64,000 nt of DNA from Cloeon dipterum (lineage: Eukaryota > Arthropoda > Insecta > Ephemeroptera > Baetidae): positions 22,313,883 to 22,377,882 of the forward strand of contig NC_088789.1 in NCBI RefSeq assembly GCF_949628265.1. The letters are read 5' to 3'. The notes beneath the pieces are model-generated. The model had not been told where the DNA came from. It did no database searches and was given only the letters and a program-made list of their open reading frames with translations. Of the stretch, positions 20,596 to 32,623 are shown piece by piece (position 1 is the stretch's first letter; the number at the start of each line of letters is the position of its first letter). Position numbers and translations under genes: made by a program.

Positions 20596-23176
20596 TTACA
20601 AAATTGAATTATAACGCTTGCGAAGTGCGTGAGCTGCTGATTTAGGCTTACGGTCTCTGGTAAAGATGCCCTTCTTGTTTCCATTGGCTCGTTTATATCC
20701 TTGAAATTTTCCATTTAATGCTGAACAAAAAATGATCAATTTAAACTGACCTTGAGCTGTCTGAAAGTCGGCAAAATTCCAAATCATTTCTCCAACTAAA
20801 TTACCTTCCCGTCTCAATTGGTCAAAAGCCTCAAAATTTTCTTTCATCAAGGCTACTTGATAATCTTCAGTCCACAAAGTCGGAGGGTCCTGTTTTTATA
20901 AACTAAATTTAGAAATAAGTCCAGGAAAAAACCAGGGTTGCAAGCAAAACCTTTACAACCACAAACTTTGGAATTTTTCAGCAAAAAAATGGAAGTTTTT
21001 TTCTTTCAAAAGAAATTAGTATAAACTTGAAAACTGAGTGGTAAGGAAATGAAACCCTGGAAAAAAAACTTACTGAATGATAGCCAGCTAGTGCGTCTGC
21101 TCCGTATTCTGACAAAATGAAGGGTTTTTTGTACTGGCTTCTCCAGCTTCTCACTTCATTCATCATTTGTTGCTTTATGAGCTGCAAATTTCCGGTGTCG
21201 GAATACCAGGAGAAGTATCTGTTAACTGCCAAAACGTCCATGTAGGGAGCACCCAAGTCCTTTTCTAATTTCACGTTTGTCACCATCGTCACCGGGCGAG
21301 TAGTGTCCAACGCCTTGACAAATGCAGCAAGCTCCCTGTAAAATTAGGAGATAATTAAATAATCGCATTTCAAAAGCGAAATTACTTGTAGTATTGTCCA
21401 GCTAGCTGTTGAGCACTGCGAGCTTCGTTGGAAAGGGACCACATTATGACACAAGCCCTGTTTTTGTCCCTTGCTATCAACTCGGTCATGACAACCATGT
21501 GTTTCGCCAACAGATCGTTGTCAAAATTACTAAAAATTAGTTTAAAATAATTTGATTAAAGCTACTAGTTCAGTTATTACACTAAATTAACAGCAGGGCT
21601 TTCAGAGATCACGACAAAGCCATATCTTTCGGAGAGTTCCAAGATTTCCTCCGCGTAAGGGTAGTGCGACGTGCGATACCCGTTTACGCCCAGCCAGCGC
21701 ATCAGGTTGTGGTCCTTTATTGCCAACGGAGGGTCGTACCCTTTGCCTCGGATCTGTTTTTGAACAAAGACTCTTATGAAAATCGAATTTAAAATTGCGA
21801 TTCAAAGCGCACATCAGAGTCCTCGTGTCGGCCCAAGCCTTTCAGATAAAACGGCTCATGGTTTATATAAATTTCATCGCTGTCCCATTCGACCGTCCTG
21901 ATTCCAAACGGCAGTTCGTAGTGATCAACCAGACTTTCTCCTTCCAAAAGTTGAACCTTTTTTTAATTAACGTCAATTTTTTGGTTTAATTTCTCAATTA
22001 TGTATTTTACCTGGAAATTATGCCTGTAGCCAGCTTCTTCCCTTGAGCCGATAGGCCACCACAATTTGGCATTTTTGACGTGCATTTTGCCAGAGCACAA
22101 TTTTCCATCGTCCACTAGTGGAATGTCAAGGGTAGCTTCTGCAACTTCCTCCGCGTCGAAAAGGGTTACCTTGCATCTCAGCCCATTCTTCCTGCTTGAT
22201 GGAGGCACGTCAGGCAGCTCAATTTGAAACCTTAATGTAGCTGATAAAAAATGATTATGTCAGCTCGTTAAGATTTTAATCCACTCCTACCGTGACCCAA
22301 GTCAGACCCAATTCTGGTTAATTGCTCGGTGTTCACGGAAATGTCAGAAACGCCAATTCTAGGCAAGAAGAGTAAATGCACCGGACGGTGGATGCCGGCG
22401 TAATTGAAAAAGTCGAAAGTGTACGTGTTTGTGAAGTAGTCCAATGGGTAACTAAAATAGACAAAATAATTTTAAATAATTTGTATAAACTGTCAAAAAC
22501 TTGCCGATCCGTATCGTTTGGCCGGTAAATTTCTCCTTGAGGAATTGAGTGGTTAAATAAGGTATTGTTCACCGCTACTGTGATGCAATTTCCCGTCCTC
22601 TTCAGATTTTTTGATATCTCAACTTCAAAGGGCAAATGACCACCTTCGTGCTCCACAACTAAGTCTCCATTTACCCACTTTTTACTAAATTAGAATGGTT
22701 GTTTTAATCGATAAAAAGGCTCTCATACCACTTGAGCGTTATAGTGCACCCCACCGAAGCGCACAGACACCCTCCTGGTGGAAAAATTCCCACCACTTTC
22801 CATCCAGGCAGAGGGCACCTCAAAAGATCTCTGGTACCAAGCCACCCCGACGAAATCTCTCAATTCGGCACTGGTCGTGATATCGTTGAAACTGGCCGGA
22901 ACGGGCATGACAAAAACTTTGGATTTTTCTGAAAACCCCTTCAGAAAAAGTTGATCCTGCGTTTGCTTATTTCAATTAGAAAACCTTGTCATCGTCTCTC
23001 TCGCAGCTAAACCATTTTTCAATGGTGCCTAGATTTGGCTGGCTCTTTGGAGATAATCTGAAATTCCAGGAGCCGTCCAATGACCTCATCTCTCTGGTGG
23101 GCGAATTTTGAGGGTAGAGCAACCCCTCAGCAGAGCAAACCAGGAGACAAATTATTATCCCGAGTTTGTCCTCCAT
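20596..23176 (-). CDS. GUSB: Lysosomal beta-glucuronidase
   Basis: Eleven exons encode about 649 residues (human enzyme 651): 22985-23176, 22729-22956, 22505-22677, 22291-22451, 22011-22240, 21813-21956, 21581-21753, 21386-21529, 21074-21335, 20751-20889, 20596-20699. The enzyme is a glycoside hydrolase family 2 member that removes terminal glucuronate from glycosaminoglycans in lysosomes. A signal peptide ([15 protein letters not shown]) precedes [28 protein letters not shown], the acid/base Glu in MWSLSNEA, the nucleophile Glu in ILSEYGAD and the NKKG motif for glucuronate recognition are all present. Intron 3 begins GCAAGT and is a GC-AG intron: only that reading keeps the frame into [19 protein letters not shown]. 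The junction between exons 1 and 2 is abnormal (a 28-nt apparent intron; see findings). The start ATG is at 23176. Confidence 0.92.
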
Positions 23177-23578
23177 CACAGCTTGTTTTGAGAACTATCA
23201 TTGAATGCCAGCAGTCGGGTGACAAAGGTTATCATTGTTTACTTAATTGGCATGGGCTCCCATCTCCCGTCCCCACCATGAATGAAATAAAAGAAAAAAC
23301 AGTAAATAATTTTTAAAAAAGTGTATATTTATTTGAGATAAATCAAAGTAATAAATAAAAAGGGACAAGGAAATTTTCTAGTTAAGAGTTTTTCATGGTA
23401 GAAGTTCTAGAAAACCGCAAAATGAGACTAATCACTTGACTACATCAAACACGGTGATTGAACTCTTCGCAGAACAAGACAGCACAAATTACATGTATTC
23501 AGAAATTATTTTCCTCGTCCCCATAAATAGGCAACGTTCACAGTAATAAGGAGATCAAGGGCATTGAATGCGCTTTGG
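23177..23578. other. WDR19 3' UTR and beta-glucuronidase upstream region
   Basis: The 402 bp between two genes on the minus strand must contain both the WDR19 3' end and the glucuronidase promoter. A minus-strand AATAAA (TTTATT at about 23328-23333) would end WDR19 about 150 bp before the glucuronidase start. No TATA box is evident. Confidence 0.5.
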
Positions 23579-26500
23579 TCAAACTTTGAGATATTCAGAA
23601 AGATCTTCTAGCGTAGAGAGAGCCGCCGTTTCTACTTCAGCACCACACATTGGACACACATTCTCCGTTTCTAGCAACCTAAGCAGAAAAAGAATAAAAA
23701 AATTTTGAAACAGTTAATTCAGAGACTCACTCAGAAAATCCTGATGCAATAGCAGGAAACTCGCAATGGGGACATAACGTGAAGTCATCACGAACCACGT
23801 GCTTTCCCTGCAGGATTCACAAAATTAATGAAAATAAAACCCTCGAGGCATGTTTGTTATCCTCACCGTGGCTATGCAGAATGGTAAGTTATTTTTGCAC
23901 CGGCTGCAGGCCAGTTCGTACTCAGGTAAAGGTTGCAGGCAGTGCGGGCAGGGAGAGGTCGGCTCCGGGGCCTCAGGGTCGCGTAGGCCTTTCCGGACGA
24001 CGCTCTCGATTTTGCGCTTGTACTTTGGGTCGAGGTGCGGACGGTGCATCGGACGCATCAGCATCGAAGCCAGCTTGAAGGAGGTGGACGCCAGCCCAGC
24101 CCGTCCGCACTCAATCACGGCAGAGGTCAGAATCGGGACAGCATCTAGAAATTTAAATTGATTACAATAAATTACTTTGAAAATTACGGGAAAGAATTAT
24201 ATTTAAAATAATTTAGAAAAAAATTTCGCTTTCTTGTCTATTTTATTATATTTATTTTTATTTGATGAGGTATTAAAATAAATTTGATAAATCCACTTAC
24301 GGGCTGGAAATTTTGAGATGTTGGCTGCCACCCTGGAGAGCAGTCGGGCGGCCATGAGGTGCTGGCCTCTACGCACGTGCAGCCTGGCCAAAATGTAAGA
24401 GTGGAGCAGGGCCAGCCGGGACCGAAGGGCTTCAGGTGGACTGCCTCCCCTGGCTCGCAACTGTTGGTGGGCCGTCAGAAGGGTGTCGTGAGCGGCTCTG
24501 TAGTTTCCAGCCTTTTGTTCCTCCTCAGCCATCAGGACGGCCACCTGGGCCGCTTCTTCCAGCTGCCCTCTTGTCAGGTACAGCCTCAAAACCAGGCTGA
24601 AGTCCTGAAAAGCCATTCAGTCCGTGAAATTAAAAAATACACTCCAAATATGTTTGTAATTTATTAAATTTTTTGCCTCCTTTCACTAAAGACATTTTAT
24701 TGTTTCAAGCTTTAATCTAGACTTTTTCTGACTGAAAATTTATTTATTGAAAAATAAATTGAGCCTCAATAAAGCTTAAATTTCCCATTTTTATTTATTT
24801 ATTTTAAAATGCGAAAATATTCCAATTATTTCTATCGTCAGGGCAAAAAAAAATCAGAATTTATTTTTATAAGCAAAACCAGGCTGGTTGTGGGAAAAAC
24901 CAGATGGATAAAACTTCATACCCTATAATATTTTACAAGCCTGTTACCTTTGGCACGCCGTCCAAGTCTCCACAAATGAACTGGATGACCTGGTCTGCGA
25001 GGTGCGGCTCATGCTGGGCGGCCGCTGCCGCCTCCACGGCCACCTCCAAGGCCTCTTTGTGCCCGACGGCGGCTGCTTTGAGCAGTAGCTGGACGGCCCG
25101 TTGACTCTCGCCGGCCAGGTGCAAGAATTTGCCGGCCATAAACGCGTCTTGCTCCGCCTCGAAGTGGCGAGCCACCTCCAGCAGCTGAGCAGTCGGAGCA
25201 GCGCCATCCGACGCGGCCTCGGCTGCGAGCAACCGGCCCAAGAGAGCCATTTCGCCCGCCTGACGAGCGAATTCAAACGCTTCGGACGCGCAACCGCACC
25301 AAACAAGCAGTTGTAACGCCGATGTTGCATCTCCTGCACTGCGCAAAAATCGGGCAACCTGAAAAAAGATTTTCATTCTTTAATTCTTTGCTTTCAAATC
25401 TTGAAATTAATACTCAAAAGCGACGGAATACATTTCTATATCTATACACTAACATGAAAAAACGGGAAATAAAAATAAAACAATGAGTTTTTTTGTTTAA
25501 ATTATTTGTTAGACTTAATTCTACATATTGAAAGGTATCAAAATGTTTCAAAATTAACCGCAAACACTTTAATTTACTTAAAAAATTATATTAACTTTAA
25601 TTTTGACTTTTAATCTGAACAAAAAAGATTATAAATTGAATAACTAAAATAGATTCTCGACATATATTAATTTTTAATATTCCTTAAAAACTGCAAATAT
25701 TTTATTTTTAATTTTCGTGGGTTTTGCGGTTCTTGTTGTTTCAATTAATTTTGAATCATATCGGAATTACTTCAAACTAAAAATTGTATACAATTTATTT
25801 TGCAACCCCAAAATTAACCAACCTGTTTGGCTGCCTCCGGATTTCTAGTCTCCTTCACAATCTTGACGGCCTCCTCTGGCCTCCTGAGCTTTTCCAGCAG
25901 AAGCCGCACCGCAGCCTCAGGGTCGCCAGCGGTGACGTAGGCGGCCACGGCCTCCGCGTACCGGCCTTCGGCCTCTTTAGCTTTAGCGAACTGCGCGTGG
26001 ACCCTAGGAGCGGTGACGCGGGGAAGCAGCTGCGCCACTTTTGGCCAGTTCTTCAGCCGCACGTGCAATTCGGCCGCCCGCTCGAATAGACCGGCCCTTT
26101 CCGCGAGACTGGCCGCCTCAGGCAGGTGGCGGCCCGATTCCAGGATGGTCGCGCACTCACGTAGAAGATCGACCGAGGCTGTTTCATCGAGCAGAGACAG
26201 TCCGCGTCTGACGTCCCCGCACCGCAGGGCGCAACGGGCCAAGCCTGCCCGGCAATCGACCTGTCCTGACGCCCTTTCGTACTGAGCCAAAGCTTGTGAG
26301 TGCTCACCACTTAAAATAGAAAAATAATACTTTTAAAAAAAATGCATAAATATAATGGTACAAAAAAGACAGTTAAAAATACCAATTTTTCAGGTGTTTA
26401 GATTATAGTTAAAAATGGCTTTAAAATAAATAAGGTATATAATATGGCTCATTTTTATAAACATTTTGACAGATAATTTTTGACAAAAGTACTTCGTTTT

Positions 26501-29500
26501 CGTGAAAATAATTGTTGCTTAAATTCTATAGCAAATATAGCTATTTTGGCTTTGATTTATATGTTAAAAATTTTCTTTAATTTTATTATTAAAATATTTT
26601 TGTTAATATAGTCTTTTAATATTATATTTTAAGTTCTTCCCTTAATTTAATTTTCTGTTCATCAAATCTTCAGCTCTATAATCAGGGCATTTACTCTCAT
26701 ATTTAATGGAGCGCTACTGTGCTGAAGAATAAGGATAAAACATGTTATTCCAACTTGAGTCAGCTTAATTAATTTTTAAATAATTGAAAATATTATTTAT
26801 GAATGTAGTCAAGAAGATAACAAATAAAAATAATTTTTAATATTTCAGTTTTGCTGATTAAAAATATAAATGTTCGAGACCAAACTAAGCTTGATTGACG
26901 AGCATAAATAATAATCCAACTCGGGATTAATTGTCTCTTGCTTACGTGAACTCCAGTTGTTGTGCAAACTGCTTCGCTAGTAGAGGAACTTGGTCTGGCG
27001 CCAAAGAAGCAGCCAACTCCAGGGCTCGCGGCCACTCAAGCAAACTGCTGCGCATCTCCAGCGCTGCCGAAGGCCTGTCTGATTGGAGAAACGCCTGCTC
27101 AGCGATGTCGTACTGACCGAGGCACAGGGCAGCCATGCCAGCTGACTCAAACCGGTCCTCGGCTTCGGCAGCGGCTTCAACTGCACGCACCATTCCAGCG
27201 TCCTTCAGTCTTCTAAAAGCTCTCAGAGCAACCTGTTTTTTGTAATTTAAATAAATTAATCTTAATTTTTCACGCAAAATAAATAAATAAATCAAGTATA
27301 TTTCACTATTTTAGTCATTTTAACAAATTTAACTTCTCAAATATTAATAAATATGTTGCCTAATGGTATCTTGAGTTTAAAAAAAGAAAACTTGTAAATG
27401 ATAAATTTAATCTCCCAAAGCTCATCCATTTCTAATAAAAATCAATAATTTAATTTTCACCATTCAGCAAACTAAATATTGATAGTGAAGCTAATCAAAC
27501 CTCAAATTCCATGTCATATAACGCTGCCTCAGCGAGTTTCTTAAATTGCGGCCTTTCCACAGCCACTGACCAGGCCTCTTTGTACCGGCGCAGAGAAAGC
27601 AGGGCGTCAAAGGAGTCTGGCAGCCGCAGCACAGCCGCATGGCCTTCGAGCATGATTCTGTTGAGGCGGCCGTCTGGGCCGTGCAGGCCCATTTCCCCGC
27701 CAGCCAACCAGAGCGGCCGCTGCCCATTTGGTAACTTTGTAGGAGACGCCACGGCCTCTGCATACGAGCCTCGCACCGAGTCGCGAAGAAAAACGTGCCC
27801 ACTCGCTTGCTGCGAATCAAAAGTGACCAAGAAGGCCGCTTCCCCAGGCCATGAGTCCCAGAGAATGCCTTCGGTCGAGGGGCTCGCATCCACGGCAATG
27901 ACGCTTTCTGTGAGCTGAGGAATTTAATTAGAATTTGTTTAGAGTAATTTTCACTTAACTCTTACTGGGCAAAAGATAAAAACTTGGTGGTGATCGTCGA
28001 GAAATGCCACACGAGATCCAGAGGCTTCTGTAGACACTATTTTCAAGGCGCAGGAGTGTCGGTATCGTTGCACCAGTCTCCACTGTTGCAAGTGGAATAT
28101 GGCTAGGACGCCCACCTACAATTAAAAATAAAAATTTACACAAGGATTTTTATGAAAACTTTAAAATCCGCAGATCAGAAAGGATTCACACAGTTATTCA
28201 TCCGGGTTGTTCCGTGAAAAATATTTTTTTCTGTAGCGTATTAAGTTTTTTTGATTTTTTGAACACAAATTCATGTTTCTCAAAATCAATTACAGCAATT
28301 ATTTCAGTTTTGTTTCTGGAAATGCCAGGAAAACAATTAAATATCCACTATCCACCCTTTTGTCAAACTCTGAGATCAGAGCCATCGCGTAAATTTAGGT
28401 TCATTCTTCCCATTCATCAAAAACATTCAGCCACATTTCCACTTACGTCAGTTCCGTAAACAAGTGCCTCATTTGTGATTTCGTGGGCAGTGACTTTCCC
28501 GTCCGATTCGTCCTCAGGAACCACAGCCTCGGCAGCCACCTCCTCGATGGTGTGCACGTGAACGCGTCCAGCGCACAAGGCAGCAGCTACGCGACTGTTT
28601 AGTTTGAGGCAGGAAACTCGGCTCAAATACTCTTTGGTAGCCACCTCTTCCGCGGACAAGCTCAGTCGGTGGAACCAAGCGCGGTTGTTCATGCCGGCAG
28701 CCACGTGAGCCGGACCGACGGCCACCCAGGACGGCTCAACGGCCAGCCGCACGCTGCTCAGTGGTTCCTGGACACAAAAATGTGAATAAAAATGATACAT
28801 TTTTAACCATATGAGTAAATAGAAAAAATATACCACTGCTACTGGTAGTTTATTTTCACTATTGTATTGCATGTTAAAAATAAAAAATGACTCAACAGCT
28901 ATATTTTCAGAATTAAAAATTAAAGGAATATAGTCTATGCAAAATTCGCAAAATTTAAAAAAGAAAAATTCGAAAAATTAGGCTTCTTATTTAGCTTTGA
29001 TATTTCTTTTAAAAGGTGTGAATAGCATATTAAATCAAATCCTATTCATAATTAAAGGAAAAATATTCTAAAAACTTTACTCCTGATAATTCATATTTCT
29101 GATTTTTCTCCATTCTGCTCCATCTTAAAAATTTCCCTAATTTTATTTCTAGCAAAAATTGATTTATTAATACCTGACATTTTATCAGCTATATACAAGA
29201 ATTTGTAAAATCAAAATAATTATTTTGGAGTACAATTTGAAACCCAAAAATGTAAAAAGCTTCAGATTCCCTATAATTGCAATCATTAAATTTCCTTCTT
29301 TCAAAATGTTACTAATCAAATCATCTTCTAACCTGAAAATTTGGCTCAGTGACGGACACTTCTGAGAGAGAAGTGAGAATGGCGGCTCTAGAGGAGTCGG
29401 CAGCCGCCACGGTCGGCAAGCAAGCGAGAAAAACAGCAATCCCAGAAGTACAACTGGCCGAGATGAGCTGTCCGTCGCTGCTCCACGTGAGATTTGTGGC

Positions 29501-31143
29501 TCCTGGCGCAGTCAGAACTCTCTTAGTCTCGCCTGCCGTCAAGGAGTGCAACTTGATCTGGCCGTCTGCACCGGCTGTCGCCGCAAGATCCGCGTCGGCC
29601 GCGATGGCCATATGCTTCAGGCCTGACGGGTGAGGCTGCAGCTGGAACAACTCGTGGCCGATTTCCTTGGGGTGCGTAGAGACCGCCACGAGGAAGCCCG
29701 CGGTGAATCCGAGAAGGATGTAGCCGTCCCCGAACCACTCGTAGGCAGCAACTTGGCCGTAACGCGGCTGGAAGGCCAGTTCGACCGGCTCGTCGCCCTC
29801 CGAGACCCGCAGCATGTATAAGGTCTTCTTTCCCACCACGACACTAACCTGAGGAAAAATTTGAAAAGATTTTTTTCATTATTTTATTTGCATTTACTTG
29901 GATAGACGTTAATCTAATTCTAATTGCTGAAAATAGTATTTCTTACCAGTTTCTTTTACTACACAGGACCAGATATGTATTTTTTGGGTTGGAAAATCTG
30001 GACTAAAATGCTAGCCTCTTGAGGATTAGGTAGATGATTTCAGCAATAAAGCCAACAGATCAGTTGATCACTAACTTAAAAAGTTTTGGCAAATGATTTA
30101 AAGTGGTGCCTAAAAATATTAAAATTTCTTGATTCACGCTCATTTCAAGGTCCCGCAAAGAATTGGCTATAAAGACATTTAACTAAATTTCACAGCCCTA
30201 CTCATCAGCTTAACCATTGCGTAGACGCATCCAGAAAATTCGGTTTTATTTACTTTCCATATTTTTTACTCGGTAAAATTAAGCCTAATTCTAAATTTTT
30301 TCATTAAAATTTACAGGGAAAATGATAGGTTTCCTAAATTAACGATAAGAATACATTTTCTAAATTTTAATTTAGGTTCAAATTACCGTGTCGTCTCCGT
30401 GGGGTTTGTCCTCAGTCTTGACTCGCCCAAACTTGATCTGCGAAGGCTCGGCTCGGAGCGCCACGGCTCTCAGGGTGTCCCCATCGGCCGTGCTGACGGA
30501 CAGACTCTTGTCCTCCGCAGCTAAAGCCAGCAAACCGGCCTTGCTCCACGCACCGCTCACGATTTGTCTGGGGGAACGGTCCAATGATTAATTAGAAAAA
30601 TGGTTCAAACCACCTTATATAATTATCAGAACCTGCTGTGTTTGCCGAGTACAGGCATGCGGCGGCCCGAGCGGTGGTCGTAGAGCACCAAATTGCCCTT
30701 TGCTGTGGCCAGGGCGAGGATGGCGTTGGGACCCCATCCCAGCCAAGAGACGCCCTCGCTAAGACCGCTGACGATGGGCTGTGGACGACGGGTCTGCGTC
30801 TCCCACAGGACCACCCTGGCCGAGCGCTCGCAGGAGGCGGCCAGCAGGTCGCCTTCCTCATCCCAGCAGAGGCCGTTGCACGTCCTATCAAGAATTTTCA
30901 ATATAATTTAAAAAACAAAAAATCCTGGGATTTACCCTGAGAGCGCAATCACATCCACCTGACGGCCCCGTCGGTCCCAAACAAAAACCTGCTGCTGGTG
31001 AGCGACGGCCACCAGCGACTTCTGCCAGGCCACCAGCGCCCCCGGAGACCCTGGAAGCGTCAGCAAGGCATCCTGGCATCGTCCGAGATATTAGTCTGAT
31101 AAATAAAATGAGTACGACCTCTTACCTGGACGCGTGGGTCCAT
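23579..31143 (-). CDS. WDR19: WD repeat protein 19 / intraflagellar transport protein IFT144
   Basis: Fifteen exons join in phase to about 1310 residues (human 1342): 31126-31143, 30936-31072, 30633-30884, 30387-30567, 29333-29848, 28447-28767, 27966-28115, 27501-27914, 26946-27232, 25823-26309, 24948-25358, 24301-24604, 23867-24144, 23731-23807, 23579-23678. IFT144 is a core subunit of the IFT-A complex that drives retrograde transport in cilia. The N-terminal half holds WD40 propellers (CNGLCWDEEGDLLAAS, KGNLVLYDHRSGRRMPVLGKH, SLSVSTADGDTLRAV). The C-terminal half is TPR-like helices (NWPKVAQLLPRV, AKAKEAEGRYAEAVAAY). The end carries zinc-ribbon Cys pairs (CPHC, CSRC, then CPHC, CPMC). The first coding exon is only 18 nt (MDPRVQ), followed by a 53-nt intron. 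Insects need IFT only in sensory neurons and sperm, so expression is probably restricted. Confidence 0.94.
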
Positions 31144-32623
31144 TTCGGACGTTGCGAGCGCTCAGGAATGCAGGTGCTGCAGCACCACCTGTTTTCGCGC
31201 GTTCAAAATATTGGCGGCGCTGACACCTGCCTCGTCGGCATGCCACTCACACCAACCTTTCAATGCTAATTTATTCCTTAATAGGGATTGATCTATTAAA
31301 AAGCAAAAAATAATGTGTTTTGGTTGATTGTGCAATATGTAATTTTATTTTCGGAAAAGACAACAGACAAACTAGAATATAAAAACCCTTTACAGTTCAG
31401 TTATTACATTGATCTGTGTGTCTCTACAAAGTATATTCCAGGATATGTTGTGGTAATTAATTAACACATAGGGGGAGAATTTAAGTAACTTATATTATTG
31501 GACTCGGTGAAGCCTAGGTCAAGGTTTAAGATTAAAAAAAATTATTGCAATGTCTGAATTCGGAATGCCGGAGAAAATGCTCTTTTTATCAGTGTAAAGC
31601 AACTCTAAGTATATAATATTTAGAAATACAAATTAATCAAGATGCAACACATAACATATTTTTATCACAGTGAAGAAACAATAAATTTCGGAGTTTGCTG
31701 AAGTAGTGGGAGACAGGCATTTTGAGCAAATTGCGGAAAATTCAAATAATGTAATAAGGAGACATCTATTGCTTTGGAAATCCTGCAAAATTTTAAACAC
31801 GGCGAGTTTTTAGTAATTTATCAATATATATGCACAATTTCCCGGTAAAAAGTGTCGCTTTTCAATATTGTTGCAGCTTTAAGGCACATTCAGGGTTCAG
31901 CAACACATCGTTTTGTCAGTAAGATTTCTTCTAACTCGCTTGATTTCAATACAGCCTAGTGTTTAGTATTTTGTGCGAGTCTTCCATCATGACAACAATA
32001 ACCGACATAAAAACACTTATCCTGCTTGATTACAGTATGTCTCTTACTTCGTTACAAATTAATCAACATCTTGCCAGCTACAATACTTTTGTATGTACCA
32101 AAACATTTCCTCAACACAAAATCAACACCAAATTCAAAGTGTGAAGCATTACTCTTCAACTTATCCATTGGAATTCGAGTCGACAATAAACACGATTTAA
32201 CATTTTGGGGGACTTTGTTTCAGTTTAGCACAGATTAACAGAGTAAATTAAAAAAAAAAATCGTACAAGCACTGTATAAAATATGCACCGTCAATACGCG
32301 CTGGTAAGAAAATACTTTTCTGAACACACTTTTGCACGGTGCCTTCCCGATTTAAAAATGAAAACTGGATTAGATGATGTGACAAAAAAATCCAAGTGAC
32401 TCTCAGGTTCTCCAAACACTTTGTGGCAATTTAGGCCCAGAAGTGATATGAAGGACAGACATCATTTGTGGCCCGTGAAGAAATTTTGCATGCCTAAACA
32501 ATGCGCAAGTACATTATTCGATCATTTCACTCGCCCTTCGACCGGGAAGGACGTCACAATAGGTGGGCAGCCAATGATATTTTCTCCAAATATGTAAAAA
32601 AGTGAGTGCTTTCGGGGGAAATT
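31144..32623 (-). other. CLINT1 3' UTR and spacer before WDR19
   Basis: This AT-rich stretch shows no coding signal. It is most simply the long 3' UTR of CLINT1 on the minus strand. A minus-strand AATAAA (TTTATT at 31344-31349) would give a 3' UTR of about 1.3 kb and leave roughly 200 bp for the WDR19 promoter. Confidence 0.5.

Noticed and set aside
22678-22728. Acceptor CTAATTTAG in glucuronidase intron 2
   Set aside because: It would break frame; the AG 6 nt further on (before TGGGTAAAT) gives the conserved VWVNGD and is preferred.
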